This document shows positions 1-9,435 of a DNA stretch of 64,000 nucleotides, one piece after another. Source of the stretch: Podaxis mareebaensis. Taxonomy: Eukaryota > Basidiomycota > Agaricomycetes > Agaricales > Agaricaceae. The notes beneath the pieces are model-generated. The model worked only from the letters and a program-made list of their open reading frames with translations, had not been told where the DNA came from and did no database searches. The stretch lies in contig JAEUWP010000414.1 in NCBI GenBank assembly GCA_018524725.1, positions 1 to 64,000 of the forward strand, in the 5' to 3' direction. Both the position numbers and the translations under genes were made by a program. How positions within the stretch are numbered: position 1 is the stretch's first letter; each line of letters opens with the position of its first letter.

Positions 1-138
1 ACAATACTTTCTTATGATCTTTGCCCATCGCAAATTCCTGCTTGGTATATCTTAGTAGAGCCCCGTTGTATGACCAGTGGGCCCACTGGTCCCGTCTCAC
101 TCGTTACATTGTATGGCTTCACTGGAGTGAGTCACTCG

Positions 139-483
139 CTACACTGTAGGTTGACTACCTGCTGTCATAGGCAAGTCACCTGCAGCCTCCTGCAACTTCT
201 TTACTGTGAGTTGCTGCACTTCATTGAGGGTATCAACTTGCTTTGTCAGAGACTCCTTGAACAGAGCAACAATATGAGTTTCTTCCACAAGGTTGCCCTC
301 ATTATCAAGCCATTCTTCATCTGCAGTTGTAATCTTTTCACCTCTGGACAACTGGGACTCAAAGGCAGTCTTCTGAGCTGATACCTGGCATTTAAGAACA
401 CGCAGGCCCTTTTCCAATCTCTCAAGAAGGGTGGCTGGCTTGGGTGGTATGAGGTAGGCAGTCGCAAAAAAACACTGACACAT
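139..483 (-). CDS. Unrecognised ORF, possibly a gene fragment near the window edge
   Basis: An open frame of 114 codons whose composition looks like real protein: an amphipathic, charged stretch with LERLEKG, a segment rich in E, D and K, and no low-complexity bias. I do not recognise a domain. The N-terminal residues (a Cys/Phe-rich run followed by PPKPA) look like read-through of an intron or an upstream region, so the true start is unknown. Similar charged coiled-coil fragments are common in multicopy hypothetical proteins of Agaricomycetes, so it could be the remnant of a repeat-family gene rather than a single-copy host gene. The neighbouring sequence gives no functional clue. Confidence 0.3.
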   Translation of the reverse strand: MCQCFFATAYLIPPKPATLLERLEKGLRVLKCQVSAQKTAFESQLSRGEKITTADEEWLDNEGNLVEETHIVALFKESLTKQVDTLNEVQQLTVKKLQEAAGDLPMTAGSQPTV

Positions 484-897
484 TTTTTTCTTTCTTTTGG
501 CTGCTCAGTACCATTGTTGACGTATGAGACTTGCTGTGTTAGATGTGAAGATCGTGCTATTGGTCATATTTTGATATAAATCTATTGTATTATATCATGG
601 GCGCTATGGGTTTTTGGCCCGGATGACCTATGGGTTATGGGGTATGGTAAAGTTATGGGTTATGGGCGTGGAACCCCCGCGTACCAACTCGGTGGAAGGA
701 AAAAGCTATGGGTTACTGGAGAGTATGGGTTATTAGAGATATGGGTTAAGAGAGAGGTGACTGTAATCTGTTAGTGACTGAAGGCTGGGCAGGAAACGAC
801 GATATCAGGGGGCAAGTGTTTACATAAGCGTATTTTCGGTGGGTAGGCCCAGTGAGGAGTGTTTGTCTCCGTTCAAACGTTCGCTGCTTTTCTCCCA
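484..897. other. Intergenic stretch with short TATGGGTTA repeats
   Basis: No coding frame stands out. The stretch holds five exact copies of the 9-mer TATGGGTTA, starting near 629, 654, 707, 724 and 740, plus a related TATGGGTTT near 605. It lies directly upstream of the gene that starts at 898, so the repeats could be promoter elements; that is inference. Confidence 0.5.
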
Positions 898-1576
898 ATG
901 AGCATCCTCCACAAAGCCACCGCCTTCCAGACTAATGCCATCCGAGAAGGCCTAAACATCGTCCGCAAAGCTCTCGCCACCCACGACTGCTCCAGGGGCC
1001 TCACCACCGCAGAGCTCTACCAACTAGCTCTCCGCGAACCAGCTCCTCCAGGTTACAAGGGCGACCCACGGCTCAATGGCCAGTCGGCTGGCACCAAGGG
1101 AATCGTGGTTCCCCCACACAACGACCACCCCGTTCGTTCCAAAGTGTGCGTCCTTATTCTTATTCTACTTATGTCAGAACTCATCCAGTCTATACAGGTT
1201 CTTGAAGAGAACCATTCTTCCGGCGCTAGTGGGGAGCAAGGAGATCGTCAAAGTCGTCACAGACCGTGAGGCCATGACACCAATTCCCGCGCGAGGGAAG
1301 AAGGGCAAGACTCTCGCACACAGCACGAAAGAGACTGTTAAAGCTTCCCCCTCAAACCCTGTCCTTGTCAAAGCTTGGGTCTGGAAACCGTGTGATCTCT
1401 CAGAAAACAAGCAGAAGGCGCAAAAGGCCCCTGAGCAGCCGTTTGGTGCCCCAGTCGGTGTTGGCGAGGACTGGTCGCATCTGAATAAGCGGAGGCAGGG
1501 TGCTCGGGAAGAAAAGGTGCAGCGCGATTTAGCAGTCATGAAGCAGCTCCAAGCTCAAGCAGCGCAGGCCTCATAG
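898..1576 (+). CDS. Hypothetical protein, two exons, about 208 aa
   Basis: I do not recognise the family. The ATG at 898 opens a frame of 82 codons that is joined by a 52-nt intron (GTGCGT donor at 1146, CAG acceptor ending at 1197) to a second exon ending in TAG at 1576; the exons total 627 nt, a multiple of three. The first half has a helix-like region followed by a Pro/Gly-rich loop, and the junction reads HPVRSKV then FLKRTILPAL. The C-terminal half is strongly basic and Lys/Gln-rich, ending in an Ala/Gln helix. A small basic protein of this kind could be mitochondrial or ribosome-associated, but nothing visible proves it. The single good intron and clean frames argue that it is a real gene. 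Confidence 0.6.
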
Positions 1577-1759
1577 GTGAGTTTGCTTATGATGTTTATC
1601 CTCAATGTATGCACTTACCTCTCCTGCTTGTAGTGATCTTATGCGTCATAATATCTTTTATTTGCTACGTCGGTCTGCTTTATCCCTACTCCGACGTCCT
1701 AATACATATCGCTTGGAGTGATTTCGGCGGTGTAGAACATTATTAGATTGTTGTATTGT

Positions 1760-3102
1760 CTAATCTTCCTCAGATATTCCTCGCGACATTTTCCATGACG
1801 TTCCCAACTTCCTCCAGCCTAGATTCTGCGGGACTAGCTTGTCTCCGAGGAAAGTTTCCCCCATTTCCCTTGGTCCCCCTAGGTCGCTTACCTCAGATAC
1901 CATTGGCACTTCGCCTAAAGGCCCCAACTTGCTGCCGGGCGTATCCAGACCTAATTCGTCGACTACACGCCGAGCCAAATCTAGGGAACCAAAGATTTGG
2001 TGCTTGTCCGAACAAGATGCTCAACGATAATATGCTGAATTGATCACCAGGCCGAAGATCTTCGGGATATGTCAGAAGAGCTTTCGGCTGATGGAAGCTC
2101 AGGACGTACCGGGTGTCGACTTTCCTGAACATGTGCGCACCCTTCCTCGCGTCGAGAAAGGCATCGTCCTGCGGCATCGAGATAATGAATGCGCCTAAGA
2201 ACCTATATCAGAGCCCATCACAAGTTATCGACGTAACATCGACCTTGACGAACGGGCCAAGGGTCAACTGAACGTCTCCAGTTCCAGGTGGCATATCTAC
2301 AATATTACTAGAACATCCAAGCCTTAGTCTTCTGCTTGAGAATGGCTCGTCCACCTCTGCTAATTGTTGAACCGCTTTTTGGACCATTAGACCTCTCCAT
2401 ATGACAGGTGAGTCGTTGGCAGACGATTTTGGCAGGAGATAGCCCATTGCCATCATCGGGATACCATTGTTGGTCAAAGGAATGAGGGCGCCAGCTTGGA
2501 TAACGAGGTTGTTAAGAGTTGGTCCAGCTTGAAAGATTCGTATCGGTACCGGTTGCGAGGTCCGGCTCTCCAATGTTCTCTAGACCCATAGGTTCCAGGA
2601 TGGAAGGACCAAACACGTCAAGGTCCAGGAGTCCGACCTTTGAGCACGGGCGTGCCGCAACAAGAGCGTGTGCCAGGTTCACCGATTCACTGTGTTGTCG
2701 GAAATTGGTGGTGTGTCGAAGGCAAATGGGTGGGTTGAGGCACTTACCAGACACAGTGCTCTTTCCGACACCACCTTTACCGGAAGCTACAGCGACGATG
2801 TGTTTGGCATGGGGATTTTGCGCTTCTGGATAGGACCTGTGCTTCGACGTGGTATTGAAGGCGCGGGCCGGTCTGGAGACTTTGGTAAGCCTTATGGAGC
2901 ACGTTAGTTTACATGTTCTCAGTGATAGCAGAGTTCCGCGCGAGTGGATTTTCATGGAAGAGCGCCAAGACGAATGCAACCCTCTTTGACGAGAAATGAG
3001 GAATGAGCAAGTTGTGGACGGAGCACAGAATAAGCCATAGCTCAGGGTTAGGGTCAGACATTCATTGCCGAAAGGTCCCTGCTCACAAAATACTGATTTC
3101 AT
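1760..3102 (-). pseudogene. Decayed IND1/NUBPL-type Mrp P-loop Fe-S assembly protein
   Basis: The reading frames spell a member of the Mrp/NBP35 family closest to mitochondrial IND1 (NUBPL), which delivers Fe-S clusters to respiratory complex I. Visible motifs, in order: VAVASGKGGVGKST (Walker A), VGLLDLDVFGPS, AGALIPLTNNG, VIWRGLMVQKAVQQL, DMPPGTGDVQLTL, ISMPQDDAFLDARKG, and a C-terminal HQIFG region. An intron of 55 nt restores the frame before AGALIPL, so part of the gene splices normally. Other sites do not: the expected DW...LDVLV segment carries a TAA at 2324-2326 and small indels; the donor after KVD (about 2235) is TT instead of GT; and the first cysteine of the C-terminal CxxC motif is a TGA at 2021-2023. 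The start could be the ATG at 3102 or a later one giving a mitochondrial presequence. Best read as a recently decayed copy. Confidence 0.6.
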
Positions 3103-3141
3103 CCATTGTTACAGAGTATCTATTACACTTTCTTCGCTCTT

Positions 3142-6100
3142 TTACTGAGCGGTAAATGTCAAAACGCTGACACTAACAGCAGGTGCATTGTAGCTAAATG
3201 ACCTGCCAGTGCTGATGTTGCTAGTCTGCGGCGTAATCAGGTTCGGATTCGCTGGGGTGTTGCTAGAGGTTGCAGCTCCCGTCAGGACTTGCGCTGTTCC
3301 GGTAGTCGCAACGTTGGAGAAAGGCAAGTTAAAAGTGAGACGAGAGGTGGTGCTAGCCGTGTTGGAAACCTAGAGCAAGGCGTATCAAAAGAAATGAAAG
3401 GATGAAAGGAAAGGAAATTGTGGAGCCACCTTGATAATGATTTGGTTGGTGGACCTCTTGCGGACGACGCTCCAGAAAACGGTCCCAGTACGGGAGGGGA
3501 GCGTGCTTGGCAGATATTCGTCGCCACGGTTCTGGCTGAAGAGTTTTTGAACATAGAAACTCGTAGATCGATAGACGTTTCCAGCACTGTGACCATGAGT
3601 CAACGAGCGTACAGGGAATAAAGTTCTTTCCGACTCAACTCGAAAGCAAGGAGGTTAGGGGTCTAAGTAGCTCTGTATTAGTAACGTTTTTCGAAGAGGT
3701 AATCTAACATACCCATTGGTTGTTGGTAACATGCTACGTCGTAATGGGTCAGTCTGTGAAGACGAAAGCCGGGATAGTACTCACTCCAAGCAGAGGAGCG
3801 TATGAGGCAGCGAATCTGCAAAGTACCGTAAGCCTTGAGAGTGTCGGTCAATCATGTCGGGGGCTTACACAATGTCGCTGTTTCTTTCCAAACCAGTCAT
3901 AAATGCAGCTTCACCAGCAGCACCTGTGATATTACAATTAATCAAGTTCTCGTAAATATGATATAACATACTCTGCATCGTCGGGAAAGTCAGACGACCG
4001 TCAGCAGGGGAACCGAAGATATCGTTCGGGTTAGTCGAAATGGCTGCGTATTCACCCTGAGAATCTCGTTACTGCTCCATCAACGAAGGGACCTCGCATC
4101 CACTCACCTCAAAGTATTTTGTTCCGTTTCGCTGACGGAATGGTCAATGTCATCAATGTACTAGGTCGAGCTCCGTACCTGGAAACCATCATAGAAGAAC
4201 GAATTCTGTGCGAACCAAGCTTGGGGCTACGTCAATGACTTTGAAACGGATTCATGAACAAAGACGTACTGGGCGTCTGGTAAACGTGTACATCATATTC
4301 TGTCGGGTTCGGGTTAAGGATAGGATTGAAAGTGTTCGTTGTAGCAATGAAATCTACCGCCGCCATTATCAGCTCACAGCTTTTAACCGTCCTTTAACGA
4401 TAGGACTCACGAAGTTGCGGGAAAGCAGCCTTGAGAGCATTGACAAAGCTGGTCCAACGGAAAGTATACGTATTGGCAGCAAAGAAGTCCTGAAAATTTG
4501 TTAATTTCATATCTCCAGAGATGACGTACGCCGTACTTCGTTTCCAATCTCGACAAAATTGAGCTTAAATGGCTGTGGATGACCGAGAGAGGCTCTCAGA
4601 GCACCTAGCTATGGTGTGAGGTGGAGAATCTATAAAGCTGGTGTTTGCGGACCTGGGCCAGTGTCAGTACCACCAATCACGAAATTGATCTAATAGTGCG
4701 AGCTCAGAACACTTGAGTGTCAGGAACCATGTAGCCTGACCTGATCAATCGCTTGTTGAATGTAAGGGCCAAGTTGGTTCTGGGGAACACTCGTCCCACC
4801 AAGGGCAAAACCTGAGACGAGAAATCAGGGTTGGGTTCTTGGATTTATATTTTATTTAGGGCTTACCCGCCCAAACGGCCATGATAGGTTCCATGTTCAG
4901 GTCTTCACACCAAGTCAGGTATTCGAAGAGGCCCAAGCCACTGAAATGAACGTCAGCGTTTCAATCCCCAATCCTTCTACTCCGGTTTCAAAACATACTC
5001 AGTGTTAACGTAACCCCAATCGCCCTGACGACCTATCCGTTCACCCAATCAGTTATAGTCTCAATCGCAGAAACATCGGGACATACCCGGCCTATTCTGC
5101 AAAGGTCCCACAGTCGCATTCCACTGCCACCTCGTAGCAACAGTCTGCCCCTCCAAGTTATTACCTCCAGGGAACCTCCAGAACGAAGGTCCCATCTCTG
5201 CCAAAGCCGATGCGATATCCTGTCTTAAGCCATTCGGGTGGTTATTGAAGGTCGGAGGGAACAACGAGAACATGGCGAAATTGATAGTCTGACCGCTGGC
5301 AGCTGCGCCGTCCAATGTGACTACGAAGCGGTTGTTTAGGTTGCCTGGAGTGCTGGATGCGCGGATGCTGAAGTGGACATCTGCCCATGACCTTTGGGCA
5401 CCGGAGAGCGATACAGTCGTACTTCCAAGTGTGGACCCGGATGAGGATTGGAGGGAGATTGTAGCAGTGCCTCCGAAGCTCGAGGAAGTAGGGAAACGGT
5501 AGAAGAAAGAGCCTGTGTAGGTTGTGCCGGATGTAACCTTGATGCCTATACGCTATTCAGTGCGTTGCATTGGGGTGGAAGTGGGGTTGGGTACCAGAGT
5601 AACCAGTGTTGGCGAACCCAACGCCTCCGGTGCGTCCGGTGGGAATAATCACCTGGAGAGCATTAGGGAGAGCGTTGGAGACGGGAACAGACTCTCGGAT
5701 GACACTGATGGTCGCTCCATTAACGGCTTGCCATGCATTCAATGCCGCACTAGTTCCGGGGCTGACTTGCTGGAACGCTCGGTTTTGGAGTACTGCGTTG
5801 GGATTTTTAAACTTTGTAATCGAGGAATACGTCGGGTTTGCTTACATTCTGCGTAAAGACCCCCATCACCGCTCTAAGCAGTCCATTGAATAACTGAGGG
5901 CGTAGGTTAGTCGGCGAACAGACTTACGTGCTGGAGGTGTATATGAGCATAGAGTTAAGAAGACGTAGAGCAATCACTCACACTGATATCCTACAAAGGT
6001 CGGCCGGACGAAAGTCAGATGCAGTGTTCGAGGGGTTCGATGCGACTACTTGCCTCAAACATGTAACCCCCTGCATGAGTATTTAGCCTTTTGAACATAG

Positions 6101-6248
6101 GTCTGGGATTACCAAACTTACACAGCGTCGTTGGGATAGGATGGCTCGCGGTCGCACTAACAGATACTGTCACCGATGCCTGTGCCTCGATCAACCCTAT
6201 CAACCCCAACACAACTCCAGACAAAGCGGCCCAACCAATTCTGGTCAT
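3142..6248 (-). CDS. Secreted alpha-L-arabinofuranosidase, GH51
   Basis: Removes terminal arabinofuranosyl residues from arabinoxylan and arabinan outside the cell. The ATG at 6248 opens a signal peptide ([24 protein letters not shown]), and splicing gives [20 protein letters not shown] and LLQNRAFQ, the GH51 N-terminal signature. Downstream come a carbohydrate-binding-like beta region, [40 protein letters not shown], and the acid/base glutamate in FVEIGNE (about 4550). The nucleophile glutamate is in FEGEYA (about 4120-4080, split by an intron). The last exon ends VLTFTAQ and TAA at 3142-3144. The gene has many short introns, including a GC-AG intron and a 9-nt microexon (5982-5990). All conserved blocks are present and in frame after splicing, so it looks functional. 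Likely part of plant cell-wall degradation. Confidence 0.85.
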
Positions 6249-7443
6249 TGAATATTCCAAATTCCTAAAGGTGATGTCGGAGGCGAAACAAATCCTACTG
6301 TGTAAGACGACTCGATGGTTAGCTTATATGCGTTCCATATCTGCATGACATGTCATGTCCACAGCTTGTACGTGATCTCGGGCCTGTCACGTCAAGATGA
6401 CCACTTCGTCCTCCATACTTCCGAAAGTTCCAAGTTCATTTCGAGTCTGGGGCGAATGTCTGGTGACTGGTTTGACCATGGAACATATGGTCCACATACC
6501 ATGTGCAGCCAGAAGAACGGTCTTCTCCAGAGAACCCAGCAAAACAAAGGAATACACTCGTGCGTTAAATGAGGGACCATGGGTAATGACTTTCCTTTTC
6601 TTAAGAGGATTTGATGTCGTGACTGTTCCGTAGGGGACTAGACCAGGGCTGCGGATTTATATATTTGTCCGGCCCAAGATTTACCAGCTTCAGCAGTGCT
6701 GTGCTGATAGGAGTCCTTGAGAAAACACACTGGAGAGATCACGTTTTTCGGTTATTGGATACTGAAAAGAGAAGCACCATTTACTCACCGACGCGGTTCC
6801 GTAAGCGGTCCGTATGAAAATCCCAGCGGCCCACCGCTATTGAAGTAGAGAAGCCGAAGCACAAGCCGTGGGTGCACAAACTCGAGATCAAGACCCGCAA
6901 GTCGCACTTTAGAAACAATTCCCCGAACTTCTTGCCTGATTGGCACACATTCCCCACCTTGCACCAAAGTTCCTTTCGCATTGTGACCCAAGTGCCACCC
7001 CCCGCCTTTCTCAAAGTTTTGCATAAGTTCCCAGGCGAACTTTCTGCGGAAAAACGTATGACATAGATCCAATGGAGTGAGCCAGGGGTGGGCAAATGTC
7101 GGTTCTTATAGGCATAGAAGAAACGATTAAACGGTAAGAGCTTCCTTCAATCAATGTTCCTCAACTCCTTGCAACATCTCCTGGAATAGGTGTGGAGCGC
7201 ATTCAACCAAGACGCGGGCCGAGAGCCAACCCTCCACTTCCAAGTTAACCAACTCCTCTACACAAAATCATCGCTTCCGGGCGAGCCAGTAAAATTCGTG
7301 CTTGTTGGGTAAGCAATATCGACAAGTTCGCATTCACGGCGAGGTAGATTAGAACGAAATTGTAAGCCAAAACTCTAGATGTTGACCATGACCCACCCAA
7401 AAGCTCTATTCGCCATTTTTCGGTCTCTAAAACATCCCGACAT
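6249..7443. other. Intergenic region between GH51 and SAM50
   Basis: Upstream of the GH51 start and downstream of the SAM50 stop. A minus-strand open frame at 6785-7072 is not recognisable and overlaps another ORF in a second frame, so I do not call it a gene. A TATATA-like stretch near 6658-6664 is the only promoter-like motif I noticed and it is not placed convincingly for either neighbour. Confidence 0.4.
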
Positions 7444-9310
7444 CTACAAAAACTCCAGCCCCATACCAACTTGAATTCCCCTCTTGCCACGCTCCCCTGT
7501 ACTACTAACTAGAGGCAACCCGAAATTGAGCTCGACGCGGATAGGATCGAATCGGTAAATCAGCCCCACACCAGCCGCCACGCTTGGATACCGTAAGAGC
7601 GAGGTTTTTGTTTGTTCGAGTGCTTCCTTGGGCGGGAGTGCTGTTTTCCGAGAAAAGAGAATCGGACGGTGAGTGATGTTGACCAAGGCGAGAATAAGTA
7701 AAGGAGATAAGGACGACGTACATCGATTGATACCTTCTAACCTGCCAGCGTTGACCCATGCATGGAGTTTAACCGGCCACGAGGGCTTTTTGGGGACATC
7801 GGAGATGATGGATGCTCCAAGGGACCAGTATGCGTCTCCGCCTATCGAGTCGGCTATTGCAAAATCAACTGTAAATCCCGTCGTCGAGAAGCAGAAAAGG
7901 TGGCTTACAGCCTTCTCGAGGACCCATTCCATTCGCCATGAAACCCCGCACTGACGTCGGTCCTCCGAGCTGGAAGCGGTCAGAGAAGAGGGTTCCTTTG
8001 GGGCCTGCGAGACCCCAAAGAAGACCGGAACGCGCTGCGAGGGATAATGTCTACAACGGGTTGAGCCATGAAACGATAAAAGAGAATATTCGAGACTTAC
8101 GGCACCCTCTGCGATTCCGAACCCAGCTTTAGCCTCGACTTCCCCTTTCCAAAATTTGGCGTCGCCTCCGAGAGGGCCGACACCTGCCAGTTCTTGATAG
8201 AGTTTTAGGTAAGTCCCGGGAGCGGATGCCAGAGCACTGAATTTGTCGACTCGAGTGCCGAGTATCTTGTCATGTCGCGTATCGAGAATAAACGTGTGGG
8301 AGATGGACGACTTTGTGGAGAATCCGGCAGCCTCGCGCATGCTGAGGGAGGCGGTGGGTGTGAGGGACGCGATATGTCGGATGACGCCTTCATAAGTGAA
8401 TTCGTGCATGCCCCATGTTGGGTATCCGCTCTGCGGTTGTTAATACAAGGGGTCGGGATGGGGAGGAGGGAACGTGCGTACTCGGATGACAGCCTTGACG
8501 CCGCGGAGCCCTTCGAAGCAGCTCGCGTAGGTGGTTAGATCACGTTCAAGGCCGTACGTAGATATTTCTCCGACAGTGTCGAGGTCGCGGGAGATTGGAG
8601 CGGAAAGGGAGGCGCGGTATGCGCGACGGGTTCTGGTGCCGAAGGAGACATTGGCTTCAAAGGTCTCTGCTCCTCCAAAGACGTTCCGAATACGGCCGGT
8701 CGCGCTCTAAGATGAAATGAGCACGTGTAGATCGACGTAGGCAATAGAGCTTACAGCATTGCCTTCGTTGTTACCGAGTTCTGTGGAACTGTTTAGATAG
8801 AGTCTGCCGCGCTCCTTGGTAGTGAAGACAAGATCAACGTCGTTTGAGTGCGCGAGGGGTTCGCGGGCCGCCTCCACTTTCACGGCGACATTGGAGAAGA
8901 TGTCTGTTTTATTGAGGAGGTGGGCAATATGACGGGCGGTGTGGAGGGTGGACTGGAGGTCCTGGGGCTTGTCTGGGTCTGCGACGAGGAAGGGGTTGAT
9001 GAGAAAGGAGAGAAAGGAGCGACGTGTTCTGTGAGCGCCGTCTACTCTGATTGCAGCGATGCGAGCTGGAGCGTCGAGATTGGAGTTGATCTACAGAATA
9101 AGGAGAAGAAGACGGAAAAGAAAAGCAAGGACGTACGAGGTGGGAGAGGTGGATGACGGCCGACTCATAATCCCCGCGTAGTCTCCGGGCAATGCGCTGC
9201 TGTTGCCACTCGATGATTTTTGCAAGGTCGTCACTGGGCTCCCTGTCGCGGGGTTGTGACGAGTTGTGGAGGGGCGGAGAGAGTGTTGGCGTCTCGACGT
9301 GGTCGTCCAT
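7444..9310 (-). CDS. SAM50: SAM50/Tob55, mitochondrial outer-membrane beta-barrel assembly protein
   Basis: Core subunit of the SAM complex that inserts beta-barrel proteins into the mitochondrial outer membrane (Omp85 superfamily). The ATG at 9310 starts an acidic N-terminus, then a helix (DDLAKIIEWQQQRIARRL), then a POTRA-like part with IRVDGAHRTRRSFL and HIAHLLNKTDIF. The barrel follows, with VNLVFTTKERGRLYLNSSTELG-type strands, NEGNASATGRIRNVFGGAE, STYGLERDLTTYASCFEG, and a C-terminus ending VELNFGLPLVSSTGE...GIQVGMGLEFL and TAG at 7444-7446, typical of the final Omp85 strand. The first intron is 9091-9136 and several more short introns follow. The start is only 125 bp from the divergent MATE gene, so the two share one promoter region. 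All conserved parts are present. Confidence 0.85.
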
Positions 9311-9435
9311 GGCCAACCTCCAACTGCCTTTCTGGGATAGCCCTATATCGGAACCCGGCTCCGCAATAAATGTAAATTTATAAATAACATATCCCTTCTC
9401 TTTCGCAATTTTGTTCATTTTGCTCTCCTTCCTCC
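9311..9435. promoter_or_regulatory. Shared divergent promoter, SAM50 / MATE transporter
   Basis: Only 125 bp separate the two start codons. The sequence includes an AT-rich patch (about 9366-9385) and a pyrimidine-rich run just before the MATE ATG. No specific factor site is assigned. Confidence 0.5.

Noticed and set aside
2021..2023. In-frame TGA at the CxxC cysteine read as selenocysteine
   Set aside because: The same gene has a TAA, a lost splice donor and indels, and no selenoprotein machinery is expected in basidiomycetes; a nonsense change in a pseudogene explains it.
2512..2573. Apparent frameshift between GENIGEP and AGALIPL in the IND1 gene
   Set aside because: A 55-nt GT-AG intron (GTACCG...CCAAG) joins the frames exactly, so this site is normal; only the other lesions count.
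6781..7095. Minus-strand ORFs as a gene between GH51 and SAM50
   Set aside because: Two overlapping frames of similar length, no motif, no splice support.
8535..9156. Plus-strand ORFs across the SAM50 region
   Set aside because: Shadows of the SAM50 exons; their codons mirror the minus-strand gene.
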